From contig CASGDQ010000049.1 in NCBI GenBank assembly GCA_949300325.1, forward strand, positions 1 through 64,000: a DNA stretch of 64,000 nucleotides, read 5' to 3'. This DNA is from an uncultured Spirochaetales bacterium. Its GTDB lineage: Bacteria; Spirochaetota; Spirochaetia; Sphaerochaetales; Sphaerochaetaceae. The notes under the pieces are model-generated. The model made no database searches, was not told where the DNA came from, and saw nothing but the letters and a program-made list of their open reading frames with translations. The position numbers were made by a program, and so were the translations under genes. Of the stretch, positions 17,214 to 26,796 are shown one piece after another. How positions within the stretch are numbered: the first letter of the stretch is position 1; the number at the start of each line of letters is the position of its first letter.

Positions 17214-18577
17214 ATATCCATCCTCCTTATGTATGTCATTTCCACCGAGTTCTTAAGTACCTCGTTTTTGTCTTCTTTCTTCAATTCTCCTGTCGTCATC
17301 ATCGAGAAAAGCAGGTTTCCTAAAGCAGTTCCCTCGCTCGGGCCTGCCGATACCTTCTTTCTTGTGTAAAATGCAGTAAGCATGTTTAGAAATCCGTCTT
17401 TCGATCCACCGCCGACGATTGCAATATGATCAAAGGATCTTCCCGATGCTTCTTGTATGGCGTTTGCGGCATTTGCATAAGCTTTTGCCAGGGAATGATA
17501 GATCACGGATGCCGTTTCCTGCCAGCTTCTGCAAGCCTTATTTCCTTCTTCAATTAGGGCATCATCAATTTCCTTTATCATGCTTTCTGGAGCCAGGAAC
17601 CGTCCATCTCCAGGGTCGATTAAGCCTCTAGCTTCTGTTTTTCTTGCCGCTTCTTCGATTTCATCAAAGCTCTTTCCACATTCTTTCTTGAGGCATTGGA
17701 GCATCCAGGTTCCCATTATGTTCTTTAAAAGCCTTATATCCCCTAATGCTCCGCCCTCGTTTGTAAGGTTCTCTGAAATAGTCTTTCTGTTTATTACGGG
17801 TTTTTCCTCAACGGATCCGATAAGCGACCATGTGCCCGAGGATAAGAAGAGGCTTGCTGAATAAAGCGGTGCGCCGATTACTGCACATGCCGTATCATGA
17901 CCTGGAGCAAGGATTACGGATGCGTTGCAGCCGGTTTCATTTTTGATGTCCTCCTTGAGCGGCCCTAAATTTTCTCCTGGCATGGATATCTTCATAAAAA
18001 GGCTTTCCTTAAGGCCGAGTTTTCTTATTATGTCCATCGACCATTCTTTCTTTTGAGCATCAAGCAGATTTGATGTGGATGCAAAAGTATACTCCTGACG
18101 CATCTTTCCCGTAAGCAGGTAATTGAAATAGTCCGGGATGAACAAAAGGTGTTCAGCTTTCTCAAAGGCCTTTGGATCTTCTTTTTTCAATGCCAGCAGC
18201 TGATAGATTGTGTTGAATTCCTGTTTCTGTATCCCTGTTGCCGCATACAGTTCTTCATGGCTTATAGGACATGCGATATTCTTTGTTCTTGCATCCCTGT
18301 AGCTGATGCTATCTGAAACCAATTTCCCATCCTTATCCAGAAGAACAAAATCAACACCCCAGGTGTCAATGGATATGTATGATGAATCCTTGACCCTCTT
18401 TAACCCTTCTAAAATGGAAGAGAAAAGCTTTTCCAGATTCCAGCATAAATGTCCGTTACGTTTTTCGAGATTGTTTTCAAACCTGTATACGACTTTTGTC
18501 TCAAGCCGTTTTCCTGTAAGATGGCCTTCAATGATCTTGCCGCTTGAGGCACCTATATCCACAGCAGAATACTTCAT
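17210..18577 (-). CDS. rhaB: Rhamnulokinase
   Basis: 455 aa FGGY-family kinase that phosphorylates L-rhamnulose at O1. It opens [20 protein letters not shown]; the substrate region is [11 protein letters not shown] with SYRDART; the catalytic base sits in GHDTACAV (D228); the phosphate loop SSGTWSLIG and the adenine-side GGGSKD motif are all present, so it should be active. It is the first gene of rhaBAD and is read divergently from the AraC-type regulator, which presumably activates it when rhamnose is present. No rhamnose transporter is encoded next to it. Confidence 0.94.
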   Translation of the reverse strand: MKYSAVDIGASSGKIIEGHLTGKRLETKVVYRFENNLEKRNGHLCWNLEKLFSSILEGLKRVKDSSYISIDTWGVDFVLLDKDGKLVSDSISYRDARTKNIACPISHEELYAATGIQKQEFNTIYQLLALKKEDPKAFEKAEHLLFIPDYFNYLLTGKMRQEYTFASTSNLLDAQKKEWSMDIIRKLGLKESLFMKISMPGENLGPLKEDIKNETGCNASVILAPGHDTACAVIGAPLYSASLFLSSGTWSLIGSVEEKPVINRKTISENLTNEGGALGDIRLLKNIMGTWMLQCLKKECGKSFDEIEEAARKTEARGLIDPGDGRFLAPESMIKEIDDALIEEGNKACRSWQETASVIYHSLAKAYANAANAIQEASGRSFDHIAIVGGGSKDGFLNMLTAFYTRKKVSAGPSEGTALGNLLFSMMTTGELKKEDKNEVLKNSVEMTYIRRMDI

Positions 18578-18635
18578 GATTAAATCTTGTCCCGGAATAT
18601 GAAGCTTTGCAATTGACAGTTTTATATTTTATTTG

Positions 18636-19628
18636 ATGTTTTTTAATCAGAAGTCGAATAAAATTGTATTTATGGGCAAAAGATTTGAAGAATTTTATAC
18701 TTTGTCTCCTGAAGAATTGAAATATGAACAAGCCTATGCAAAAAAGGATATGAGCCTGCCTGACCTTCCAGGGCAGCTGGGGGAGAAGGTTATGTCCGAG
18801 CTGAGAGTGATGCTGCCATCAAAGTATTATCTAGAGGATCCCGGGGTGCCTGTAAAGGTTTTGAAGCATCCATGTTTCATGCCTGAATACCTGCATTCCC
18901 ATGAATTTGTCGAAATGGTCTATGTCCTTCGTGGAGAAGACGTCTCTCAAAGCGTGGAAGGGGAAAAACTTGTCATGAAAGAAGGCGATCTTCTGATTCT
19001 GAACCCAGGGTTTTATCATAAGATAGGCGTGTTTGACAAAACTTCCGTCGTATTGGATCTTCTCATTGATAATGCGGCTTTCATCCGATCCTGCAATTAT
19101 CTTTCGCTTTCTCCTTATATGGATATGAAGTTTTTGTATGCGAACGATTCTAATCATCTGCTTCCTCGCTATCTTAGCAGAATGTTTGAGGAACAGGAAA
19201 ATCCTGATTCATACTCTCAGAAAATGGAAGGGCTTTTGTTGGAAGAGCTGCTGATCGCCATCAGCCGCTCAACTTCGGTTATCCGCATACAAAGGCGGGA
19301 TGGGGAAGAATCAAAGGCATACCGTCTGCTTGAACATATCAGCCGGAATTACAAAAAAGCCGATCTTGCCGCTCTTGCTGAACACTTCGGATTTACAGAG
19401 CAGTATGCTTCGCGGCTGATAAAGCAGAAGCTTGGAGAAAATTATTCGATCATAGTAAGAAAATTCCGGATGGAGGAAGCCGCAAAACTATTGCTGCAAG
19501 GAAAAAAATCCTGCAAGCAGATAGCTTTTGAGGTAGGTTATTTTTCCCAAGAGCATTTCACCAGGACTTTTCGCTCTTATTTTCATATCAGCCCGGGGGA
19601 ATATAAAAAGGCTATTCAATCCATATGA
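18636..19628 (+). CDS. AraC-family regulator of rhamnose genes (RhaR/RhaS-like)
   Basis: About 330 aa. The N-terminal half is a cupin ligand-binding domain (PCFMPEYLHSHEFVEMVYVL, later LVMKEGDLLILNPGFYHKIG); the C-terminal 100 residues carry two helix-turn-helices (AALAEHFGFTEQYASRLIKQ; CKQIAFEVGYFSQEHFTRTF). It is divergent from rhaBAD, so it is most likely the rhamnose-responsive activator. The start is uncertain: ATG 18636 and ATG 18672 are both in frame and neither has a clear ribosome site. The 3' end overlaps the convergent rhaM by 13 bases. Confidence 0.85.
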   Translation: MFFNQKSNKIVFMGKRFEEFYTLSPEELKYEQAYAKKDMSLPDLPGQLGEKVMSELRVMLPSKYYLEDPGVPVKVLKHPCFMPEYLHSHEFVEMVYVLRGEDVSQSVEGEKLVMKEGDLLILNPGFYHKIGVFDKTSVVLDLLIDNAAFIRSCNYLSLSPYMDMKFLYANDSNHLLPRYLSRMFEEQENPDSYSQKMEGLLLEELLIAISRSTSVIRIQRRDGEESKAYRLLEHISRNYKKADLAALAEHFGFTEQYASRLIKQKLGENYSIIVRKFRMEEAAKLLLQGKKSCKQIAFEVGYFSQEHFTRTFRSYFHISPGEYKKAIQSI

Positions 19629-19933
19629 AACATTTCTTCAAGCGGGATTGAAACCGGAGATCCGTCTGGATTGGTTTCCATTATATCAGCCATATAAGCC
19701 CACCATCTCTTTATGATCTCTTCTGCTCCCAGATCCTGAGATCCTCCTTCTTTCCTGTTCTTTTGGAATGCGAAAAGCGTACAGGTTTCCCTGTCCAAAT
19801 ATATCGAGTAATCATAGACACCGCTTTCTGTTAAAAGTTTTTTAACCTCAGGCCATATATTGGAGTGCCTATACTCGTATTCCTTCTCGTTTCCCTTTTT
19901 CAGATACATTTTGAAAGCTTGGCGCCTTTCCAT
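19616..19933 (-). CDS. rhaM: L-rhamnose mutarotase
   Basis: 105 aa (E. coli RhaM 104). Interconverts the alpha and beta anomers of L-rhamnose, feeding RhaA. Family features include RRQAFKMYLKKGNEKEYEYRH with HSNIWPEVKKLLTESGVYDYSIY, and the C-terminal IIKRWWAYMADIMETNPDGSP. It is preceded by AAAAGGAGA. Transcribed convergently with the AraC regulator and from its own promoter in the 19934-20119 gap, where I see only AT-rich sequence. Confidence 0.94.
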   Translation of the reverse strand: MERRQAFKMYLKKGNEKEYEYRHSNIWPEVKKLLTESGVYDYSIYLDRETCTLFAFQKNRKEGGSQDLGAEEIIKRWWAYMADIMETNPDGSPVSIPLEEMFHMD

Positions 19934-20119
19934 TTTTAATCTCCTTTTGGGTAGAAGAGAATCTTTTCAGCTTTTTGCTTCAAGGATTAAAAAAGTTATT
20001 TTTAGAATATGCTATAAGATATATATAATATTTTATTCTGAATTCGGATTATAATACTTAGTTTAATTAAAAGGAACAGATAAGACGCAGATGCAAACAT
20101 ATCATTTCCCATCTTTTTC

Positions 20120-20788
20120 TTAAAAATCTTTTTTTGCGATGATGTGGTCCTTATCTTTGTAGATATGTCTTTCCATTACTGTTCCCCTTACTGAGGAAAG
20201 GGGATATACGGTGCTCTCCCGTCCTATTACCGTGCCGGGGTTGAGAACGCTGTTGCAACCAATTCCCGCCCTGTCTCCGATGAAGGCGCCGACCTTTAAA
20301 AGTCCGGTATCAGAAATGAGGCCATTTTCATCTCTGATGCATACAGTCTTCTTATCTGCTTTGACATTTGATGTTATGCTGCCTGCTCCCATATGCGCCA
20401 TGAAGCCTAGTATGCTGTCTCCGACATAGTTGAAATGCGGAACCTGTACATTATCGAAAAGGATTGCATTCTTAAGCTCACATGAATTGCCAATGATGCA
20501 TCCTTTTCCAATCAGTGCATTTTCCCTTATGAAAGCACAATGCCTGATCTCGGAATATTCACCGATTATGCAGGGCCCTGAAATTGATGCGGATTCTGCA
20601 ATTTTGGCTGTCTTATGAATCCAGATATCGTCATCATAAACAAAATAATCATCAAGCGTGAGAGTGTTTGCGATTGCTAGGATGGCATCCTTTATCCCTG
20701 CCAGCGCCTGGTAGGGATAAAGAAAACGCTCTAGATACTCATGTGCTGCCGTATGGCTCATATCGAACAGCTGCAGGGTAGTGTACAT
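20120..20788 (-). CDS. Left-handed beta-helix (hexapeptide) acyltransferase-like protein
   Basis: 222 aa. After a helical N-terminus of about 55 residues come hexapeptide turns (TAKIAESASISGPCIIGEYSEI, NALIGKGCIIGNSCELKNAI, FIGDRAGIGCNSVLNPGTVIG) forming a left-handed beta-helix like the acetyltransferase half of GlmU. No nucleotidyltransferase half is present. The stretch MGAGSITSNVKADKKTVCI resembles the UDP-GlcNAc pyrophosphorylase-related group. Its substrate is unknown; a sugar-nucleotide acetyltransferase is the default guess. Confidence 0.75.
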   Translation of the reverse strand: MYTTLQLFDMSHTAAHEYLERFLYPYQALAGIKDAILAIANTLTLDDYFVYDDDIWIHKTAKIAESASISGPCIIGEYSEIRHCAFIRENALIGKGCIIGNSCELKNAILFDNVQVPHFNYVGDSILGFMAHMGAGSITSNVKADKKTVCIRDENGLISDTGLLKVGAFIGDRAGIGCNSVLNPGTVIGRESTVYPLSSVRGTVMERHIYKDKDHIIAKKDF

Positions 20789-20822
20789 TCCTTTTTCTCC
20801 TCAAATATAGAGCATAAGACAT

Positions 20823-21464
20823 TCAATCAATGATGAATCCGAAGGTTGCGAAAAGCGCTATGTCAAAAACGAAGGAACTATAATTCAGCTCTTGTGCGAA
20901 TGCACACCCGAGTTTGAAATATGAATTCTCAGATTTCGCCAGAATCCCCATATCTGCAAAATATCCGTACTCCCCGAACGTCATATACTCGACCGGTCCT
21001 TTATGGTTTTTCTCGTTGGTTGTGGCGATCCTGTTTATGGAAAGATTCACACCGACATCTGAGAAGAAGCCGAACCTGGTGAATATCTTGTAGTAGGACA
21101 GGCCTAATTTCAGAGTGCTTCTCCTGTCGAAATTCCTTGAAAGATAACCGCCGTCGCCGCTGGTTGCGGAATATCCGACAGGAAATAGGAATTCTGCTGC
21201 AATATATGGTCCGATGCGAAAGTCAGGAGAAGGAAAGACAACCATCTCCAAATCCAGCCCGATCCTTCTTACGTACTTCATCTCTCCATCAATTGCGAGA
21301 TTGTCGAGCATCGGCTTATAATACTGCTGGCTGTCCGATGATAAAAAATTTCTGTTTCCCACAAAGGCTGCGCCATACCAGACCTCATAGGAAGAGTAGG
21401 CATTTGCGCAAATGATCAGAAAAACCAGTATGCAGAGTATTCTCTTTCTCACCTTATTCATCAT
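20823..21464 (-). CDS. Exported beta-rich protein, fourth gene of barrel cluster
   Basis: 213 aa with a signal peptide (RKRILCILVFLIICANAYSS). The rest alternates short hydrophobic/aromatic strands with Gly/Asn/Tyr turns (FRIGPYIAAEFLFPVGY, LKLGLSYYKIFTRFGFFSDVG), as in small outer-membrane beta-barrels. Function not recognised. Its start overlaps the stop of the upstream gene by 4 bases, so it is the last member of a coupled operon of four similar proteins. Confidence 0.7.
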   Translation of the reverse strand: MMNKVRKRILCILVFLIICANAYSSYEVWYGAAFVGNRNFLSSDSQQYYKPMLDNLAIDGEMKYVRRIGLDLEMVVFPSPDFRIGPYIAAEFLFPVGYSATSGDGGYLSRNFDRRSTLKLGLSYYKIFTRFGFFSDVGVNLSINRIATTNEKNHKGPVEYMTFGEYGYFADMGILAKSENSYFKLGCAFAQELNYSSFVFDIALFATFGFIID

Positions 21465-22150
21465 TGTCCTAATTTTATACCGAAACCGAGATATGGGTAT
21501 ACAGATAATGAAAAATAGTTTTCCTCATATTTTTCTGATATGCTGCTTATGAATTTCATCAGGTGCGCATCATAGCAGAGGCCGGCTGTAAAATAGTAGT
21601 TTTCTTCAAAAATAAGATTGATCGCTCCGTCCGCTTGCAGTCCCACTTCAAAGCTATTGAAAAGATCATAGGAATTTATTGCTGCCCTGATGGCCAGATT
21701 CAGTTCAACGATGTCGTTTATAGTGTAACGGAAAGCAGGCCCTACAGAAAAAGCTAAAAATGGAAGCTGAGAGCTTAGGCTGTCGTATTTTTTATAGCTC
21801 CAGTTTCCTGTCTCAGCTGCTTCCTTCCAGCTGCTTTCTCCTGTGGTCGGCTCATAGTTTCTGGCAAAAAGTGGGAATCTTGCGCTTGCAGATAATGAAA
21901 GGCCGACTCTGTCGCTGCTGAAAAACATATTTGATTTAATGCCGAAACCAAGATCAAAGCGATAGAAAAATGGATGCTCGCTTCGGTATATAAGATAACC
22001 GGCATCGGCGTTCTGCACTAATGGATAGGAAAATATATTGGTGTCCAAGCTGGATTGCATTTCCGTCTGCAGATAAAAGGAATTGGCAAAAAGCTTCGAA
22101 ATATTGATTGAAATTATCAAAATGGCCAGCAATAATCTCTTCATATTCAA
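21461..22150 (-). CDS. Exported beta-rich protein, third gene of barrel cluster
   Basis: 229 aa with an N-terminal signal (MKRLLLAILIISINISKLFA). Predicted strands include YRFDLGFGIKSNMFF, VGLSLSASARFPLFA and LPFLAFSVGPAFRYTI, and the C-terminus FSLSVYPYLGFGIKLGQ looks like a closing barrel strand. No known domain recognised. It overlaps both neighbours by 4 bases (ATGA at each end), implying strict co-translation with the genes before and after. Confidence 0.7.
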   Translation of the reverse strand: MNMKRLLLAILIISINISKLFANSFYLQTEMQSSLDTNIFSYPLVQNADAGYLIYRSEHPFFYRFDLGFGIKSNMFFSSDRVGLSLSASARFPLFARNYEPTTGESSWKEAAETGNWSYKKYDSLSSQLPFLAFSVGPAFRYTINDIVELNLAIRAAINSYDLFNSFEVGLQADGAINLIFEENYYFTAGLCYDAHLMKFISSISEKYEENYFSLSVYPYLGFGIKLGQ

Positions 22151-23319
22151 ATCCCAAAAGAAAATCCAAAGGACTGTATCATTCCCCTTTGTCCGTTCAA
22201 TACTGGAGCAACAACATATCCTATCTCATAATATAAGCTTGCGATATTGAATATCACAAATTCCGTTCTCATCCCGACTGCCGCGTAAAAATCCTTGAGG
22301 CTAACTTCTTTTGAACTGTTCAGCAGCTTGCCGAAGCTGTATCCGGCATCGAAGAACGCCATGACATAAGGATAGCAGTCATAGCTGTTTATCTGTGGTC
22401 CGTAAAGGGTTAATGAGCTTCGGTTTGTAATCACATGCTCCGTATTAGGCCCCCTTATTTCCCAAATGTCTCCAGCTTGTATGAAGTAGGGGACCATGCT
22501 TCCCTTGATATAGCTGTAGCTGGTGCTGTTGTCTAGCACCATGGAAATCCAAGTAGTGTCCCTTTTGCCTTGCTGTTTAACTGAAAACAGCGTATATGAT
22601 GCCTCCAAAGAGCCTTTTAGAGCAAAATAATCAGCAGAAACCCCGAATAGCTGCAATTGCTTTGGGCTATAGCGTGCAAGCATGGAGAGCTTCAAGCCAT
22701 CCCGTCTTGTGATCTTGTTTCTAAGAAAGTTCATCTCGAATCCAGCAGATAATGAAATCATGAACGCCGACCGGTCTCCTGAAAGCTCCGGTGCTCCGAT
22801 CCAGCTTGATGATGGAAAACGCTCCGCTCCCGGGCGGATGTTGAATGTCCCTTCCGTCTCTTCGGGGCTGCTCATCCAGCTGAAACGTTCAAAAGCGTTT
22901 TCGAATCTTCCATCAATAGAGAGTCTCAACGTAACAAGATCCTCGCCCGCAAATGCCGTATTGACAAAACCTTGTGCGAAAAACAGATTGAATTCATCGA
23001 ACTGAACCGTATAGTCTCTGGGAAAACTGCCTTTTCCCTGCGGATCCATCCCATAGGGCTCTCCTGTATCAGGATCCTGTTCAAGCCTCCGGTACTCCAG
23101 CCCGTTGTCCAGGCGGAATGCCAGTTCTGTCTTGCTTCCGGAAATGAGATCCGGGACAGGAAAATTGAACTGGTATATGAGCGAGGAGGGGAAGACTCCT
23201 TTTGAGAATTCCGGAGTGGTGCGTATTTCCAGTATGTGGTATCCGAAGCCAATTGGCAGAATTCCGTATAGCGGGAACATCAATAAAAGAAACATCAGGA
23301 ATGTCTTTTTACTTTTCAT
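22147..23319 (-). CDS. Exported beta-barrel-like protein, second gene of barrel cluster
   Basis: 390 aa with a signal peptide (KKTFLMFLLLMFPLYGILPI). It appears paralogous to the 397-aa product of 23335-24528: both have an ITLTGPQ/LTLYGPQ block followed by DCYxY and a barrel-like C-terminal third (this one ends IQSFGFSFGI). Likely an outer-membrane protein; function not recognised. Its ATG lies 15 bases after the stop of the upstream gene, and its own stop overlaps the next start. Confidence 0.72.
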   Translation of the reverse strand: MKSKKTFLMFLLLMFPLYGILPIGFGYHILEIRTTPEFSKGVFPSSLIYQFNFPVPDLISGSKTELAFRLDNGLEYRRLEQDPDTGEPYGMDPQGKGSFPRDYTVQFDEFNLFFAQGFVNTAFAGEDLVTLRLSIDGRFENAFERFSWMSSPEETEGTFNIRPGAERFPSSSWIGAPELSGDRSAFMISLSAGFEMNFLRNKITRRDGLKLSMLARYSPKQLQLFGVSADYFALKGSLEASYTLFSVKQQGKRDTTWISMVLDNSTSYSYIKGSMVPYFIQAGDIWEIRGPNTEHVITNRSSLTLYGPQINSYDCYPYVMAFFDAGYSFGKLLNSSKEVSLKDFYAAVGMRTEFVIFNIASLYYEIGYVVAPVLNGQRGMIQSFGFSFGI

Positions 23320-23334
23320 CCGATTCTGCTCCCC

Positions 23335-24528
23335 CTAAAGCGAAACGTAGAAGCTTATGCCGGCATTTTGCGTCCATGCCGGATATTTAGCCCAAATCCC
23401 ACGTATGAATTCATATCCGCAGGAATAATCGAAATTTATAAAGCCGAACAGCAGCAAATGGAATTTCATGTTTACATTGCTTTTCAGCTCTATTGCCTTT
23501 GTCTTTCCATCCGTCTCATTTGCAACGCCGCCCCAGCAGAGATTGTTGTTTAAGGAGACTGTGAAATATGTATAGCAGTCTCCGGAAATGAACTGCGGGC
23601 CGGTCAAAGTAATCCATATCTTGTCCGAAAACACCCCGCGGAGCCTATCGTCTGGAATCTTATTTTCCGGAATTATCCCTCCCCAGATATAGGATGCTGT
23701 ATTAGAGTGCCCAATGTACATGCTGTTCCAGTTCCATCCATTGTCCTGCTTCCATTCATAAAGGATCATTTTCTGTTCAAAGTATCCATGCAGGCGTATG
23801 AAATCGCTGGTCGGATATTTTGTTAACATGTCGTTGGCAAGCCAGGTTGGACCGTACTCCAGTCCCATATATCCGTAAAGCCCCTCGTATGTGTTCTCCA
23901 CATCCTCTATGTCCATGTTGAGGTATAGCGTGGCATAAATGTAGTTGTTTAAGCTGTTTCTTGACCCCTGCAGCCATGGATATGCTGCTATCTGGGATGA
24001 GAAAATAGGCCTCAAATACCCCTCTGAATCCACGAATGTAGGTTCAGCAGCAGCTCCTTTTGACAACCCGAGAGGTTCAAGCGCCATCGTGTAATAGGAG
24101 CATAATCCAAGCCTAAGGTCGATGAGGCTTGAGTCCTCATCCAAAGGATTCGTACCGAAGCCCTGTTCTAAGAATATGTTCCACCAGGCTGTGGGCTTGA
24201 AAAAGTTCCCTTCATAATTGTCGTTTAGAAATGTTTTTTCCGCCCATTGGGGTCTTCCTGTATAAAAGTCATAGCCTCCGAAGGATGAGTTTTTGAAGGA
24301 AAAGAAGAGATTCGATTCAAAGTAAGCCTTGTTTTTCAGGCTTGGGAAAATGGTGAAGTATTTGTAAAAGTCGAAATCCGTGCCAAGGGGGAACATGCCC
24401 AGGCCGAATGAATATTCTCCTCCTGAAATTCCATTTATGCTTGTGGATAATGATATGGAATCTGAAAAACATGGGCTCAGCAAGCATAATGCAAGCAATA
24501 ATATGGGCAGCAGCTTCTTTCTCATCAT
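23335..24528 (-). CDS. Exported beta-barrel-like protein, first gene of barrel cluster
   Basis: 397 aa with a signal peptide (RKKLLPILLLALCLLSPCFS), then a mature part rich in Tyr, Trp, Asn and Gly. Strand-like segments include YEGLYGYMGLEYGPTWLAND and FGFINFDYSCGYEFIRG. It shares the ITLTGPQ...DCYTY block with the next gene. It heads the four-gene operon 24528-20823. I find no similarity to a known porin or TonB-dependent receptor; a spirochaete-specific outer-membrane family is possible. Confidence 0.72.
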   Translation of the reverse strand: MMRKKLLPILLLALCLLSPCFSDSISLSTSINGISGGEYSFGLGMFPLGTDFDFYKYFTIFPSLKNKAYFESNLFFSFKNSSFGGYDFYTGRPQWAEKTFLNDNYEGNFFKPTAWWNIFLEQGFGTNPLDEDSSLIDLRLGLCSYYTMALEPLGLSKGAAAEPTFVDSEGYLRPIFSSQIAAYPWLQGSRNSLNNYIYATLYLNMDIEDVENTYEGLYGYMGLEYGPTWLANDMLTKYPTSDFIRLHGYFEQKMILYEWKQDNGWNWNSMYIGHSNTASYIWGGIIPENKIPDDRLRGVFSDKIWITLTGPQFISGDCYTYFTVSLNNNLCWGGVANETDGKTKAIELKSNVNMKFHLLLFGFINFDYSCGYEFIRGIWAKYPAWTQNAGISFYVSL

Positions 24529-24699
24529 CTTTCCAGCATCATCGTCTCAAAATCTTTTGTCCCGGCATATGCTAAAAATGCCATTAAATTATATCGGTCC
24601 TATATAATATCATAAATGCAAAAACTGATAAAGCCTTCATTTATTCGTTAAATTGACATGAATTATCTCATTTGATCGGATGCAAATTAAAATAAGTGC

Positions 24700-24727
24700 T
24701 TGATTTTCCTCTACGTTTCGTGATAAT
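24700..24727 (+). promoter_or_regulatory. Promoter of tRNA-Pro
   Basis: TTGATT (24700-24705) and GATAAT (24722-24727), spacer 16, end about 28 bases before the tRNA 5' end. Confidence 0.55.
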
Positions 24728-24755
24728 TTACTCATCGGTGTTGATGGCACCGTTT

Positions 24756-24828
24756 CGGGCAGTAGCGCAGGGGCTAGCGCACTTGGTTCGGGACCAAGGG
24801 GTCGGCGGTTCAAATCCGCCTTGCCCGA
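24756..24828 (+). tRNA. tRNA-Pro (anticodon CGG)
   Basis: Full cloverleaf: acceptor CGGGCAG/TTGCCCG, D-arm GCGC/GCGC, anticodon stem CTTGG/CCAAG with loop TTCGGGA (anticodon CGG, reads CCG), T-arm GGCGG-TTCAAAT-CCGCC, discriminator A. CCA is not encoded. It stands alone and is followed at once by a terminator. Confidence 0.96.
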
Positions 24829-24835
24829 TCATGAG

Positions 24836-24860
24836 AGGTATCCAGCGGATACCTTTTTTT
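24836..24860 (+). terminator. Rho-independent terminator of tRNA-Pro
   Basis: AGGTATCC (24836-24843), loop AGC, GGATACCT, then seven T. The T-run touches the stop of the convergent heparinase-family gene. Confidence 0.9.
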
Positions 24861-26796
24861 AATAGTAAAGCCCGGTCGGATATTTTTCCCCTTTTTCTTT
24901 CACAAGCATGCGGGCGTATCCTTCCAGATCTCCTGCTTTGATGATATCCACCTGATTTACGATTTCCTTAGGCCTTGAGACTATTGTCCAGTTCTTATTT
25001 TCCGCCTGAACACAGAAAGAAGATGCCTCTGTTTCATCTAAAATCCTCTTTGAATCGATCAAAAGGGTGTCGATCCTGCTGAAATCTGCATCAGGATCAC
25101 CTGAGATAAGAGTTGCTACCGTCTCATTGCCTTTTATTTTCTTTCTTCCAGTAATGCATCTGTTATCGGTAAGGATGTTGTATTGTAGGCTCATTTGGGA
25201 TTTCTCTATTTCTGTTTCCACCCTGTCATCAAAAAACATGGTTATTCCAATACCATCTTTTTCTATAGAGGCACGCCTTCTTTCCATTCCAATATTGCAG
25301 CCAGGAAATATATGCCAGAAAGATTTATAGGCAAAATCCTCTTTAGCAGGGGAAAGGACTTCGTCCAATACCAAGATGGTGCAGGAGCCCAGGCTTAGGA
25401 TTTTCCTTCTGCATACGGCTTTAAGGTCCAAGTATTCTAAATGGGCTGCCTGAATGAGACTATAGCCGTTTTCGTGTACTGCAGGTAAGCGCAGCATTTC
25501 ATAAATTCCCGTATAGCTCCAGGAGCCTGAGGCCTTGCAGTGGGAAGAGCCTTCCAATATGAACGTGTTGTGCGCTTCGAAATCCTTTAATGCGGTTCTT
25601 TCGGCGCAGTCGGTATAGGTGTATCTTCCGCTGTCTGTTAAAAAGGTTTTTCCATTGAAAGAGAAATCGACATGCAATGGATTCAGATGCCCATGCCCGG
25701 AGCCGAGGTTTCCTGCAAGCAGGCGGACATCCATTTTCTCTGTAACAAGCCGGAAGTTACCGCTTGGATCCAGATTCTGCACAGTGCTGTATCCTTTTAT
25801 TTCTGTTTTTTCCAAATCATCTGCAGAGTCCCAGAAATTCTCCTCTTTTTCAGTTGCACCAAAAGCTGAGAGCAGCGGGGAATCAAATAATCGGGATGCA
25901 AGGTATATCAAATCGGCGCATTCAATCTCATCGCTGTCGCCTGTTAATAACAACAGGCCGTCTTTTTTCATGAGTAATGCCAAAGCCTCCGACATCCTGA
26001 GCGTCTTTTTCAAAAATACATCATTAAGAGCTATGCCAACTCTTTTTGCTGCAAGCATTGTGTCCAATGCGCTATGAAGCACCTCGCAGTGATATAGCGG
26101 GCTCTGTTCCCAATCGACTCCATCCGGAAGGACCTGATGCACCATTTCCTCTTCAAGCCTGTCGAGGGCCATGGCCGCAGTATCCTGGTCGTTGGAATAT
26201 ATTGCAGATAAGAAAAGTCCATGGTCTTGGATGATTCCCCAATTGGAAAGCCTATGGAACGCCCTATGTGTTTCTGCAAGCTGCTTGCTATGGTCTTGAA
26301 GGCTTTTTGCCATCCTTTCTTCCAATTCTTTATCCAAAGGGGAGTCCAAGGCTTGGAAGATGGCAAGAGAACGCAACCAGTTCTCGACCCTTATACCGGT
26401 TTCCAAGCTCCTCCAGCTGCTGTTGAGGCATTCCTTTCTGTAACCGGTATTATCTAAAAAGGAATTCATCATCGAGGTGAAGGTATTCTTATAAATTCTG
26501 TTTTTGGTGAATGCATATGCTTTTGCAAGATTAAGAAGGATGCTGTGCCTATTGAAAGCATAAAGCCACTCGGGATCGCCATTGGTGATTTCCTTTGGAA
26601 CGCTGTTCCAGCTGCTTGGGCAAAAAGAGACTGGTATCGTGCATCTTTCCATTTCGTAATGAGCTCGATGGCATATTACGCCGCTTGCTGTCTCATCGGC
26701 CCATGAGATAATCTTCTCCACATCATTTGGACAATTTGTCCGGATTCCTTCTATTGTTTTTGCAATGTCTTTTATCCCGTATGGATTTTTATTCAT
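24859..26796 (-). CDS. Heparinase II/III-family polysaccharide lyase
   Basis: 645 aa. The start is set at ATG 26796-26794 after GAGGAGAA. The N-terminal 330 residues form the alpha/alpha toroid of heparinase-like lyases (PEWLYAFNRHSILLNLAKAY, WRSLETGIRVENWLRSL, LSNWGIIQDHGLFLSAIY); the C-terminal half is the beta-sandwich heparinase II/III domain with GHGHLNPLHVDFSFNGKTFL and TDSGRYTYTD. These enzymes cleave uronic-acid polysaccharides by beta-elimination, giving 4,5-unsaturated ends. No signal peptide is visible, so it would act on imported oligosaccharides. It overlaps the AraC sensor gene by 8 bases. Confidence 0.85.
   Translation of the reverse strand: MNKNPYGIKDIAKTIEGIRTNCPNDVEKIISWADETASGVICHRAHYEMERCTIPVSFCPSSWNSVPKEITNGDPEWLYAFNRHSILLNLAKAYAFTKNRIYKNTFTSMMNSFLDNTGYRKECLNSSWRSLETGIRVENWLRSLAIFQALDSPLDKELEERMAKSLQDHSKQLAETHRAFHRLSNWGIIQDHGLFLSAIYSNDQDTAAMALDRLEEEMVHQVLPDGVDWEQSPLYHCEVLHSALDTMLAAKRVGIALNDVFLKKTLRMSEALALLMKKDGLLLLTGDSDEIECADLIYLASRLFDSPLLSAFGATEKEENFWDSADDLEKTEIKGYSTVQNLDPSGNFRLVTEKMDVRLLAGNLGSGHGHLNPLHVDFSFNGKTFLTDSGRYTYTDCAERTALKDFEAHNTFILEGSSHCKASGSWSYTGIYEMLRLPAVHENGYSLIQAAHLEYLDLKAVCRRKILSLGSCTILVLDEVLSPAKEDFAYKSFWHIFPGCNIGMERRRASIEKDGIGITMFFDDRVETEIEKSQMSLQYNILTDNRCITGRKKIKGNETVATLISGDPDADFSRIDTLLIDSKRILDETEASSFCVQAENKNWTIVSRPKEIVNQVDIIKAGDLEGYARMLVKEKGEKYPTGLYY

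Noticed and set aside
24859-26796. Alginate lyase assignment for the heparinase-family gene
   Set aside because: The fold is shared, but the linked sulfatases and GH88 favour a sulfated uronic-acid substrate; left as heparinase II/III family.
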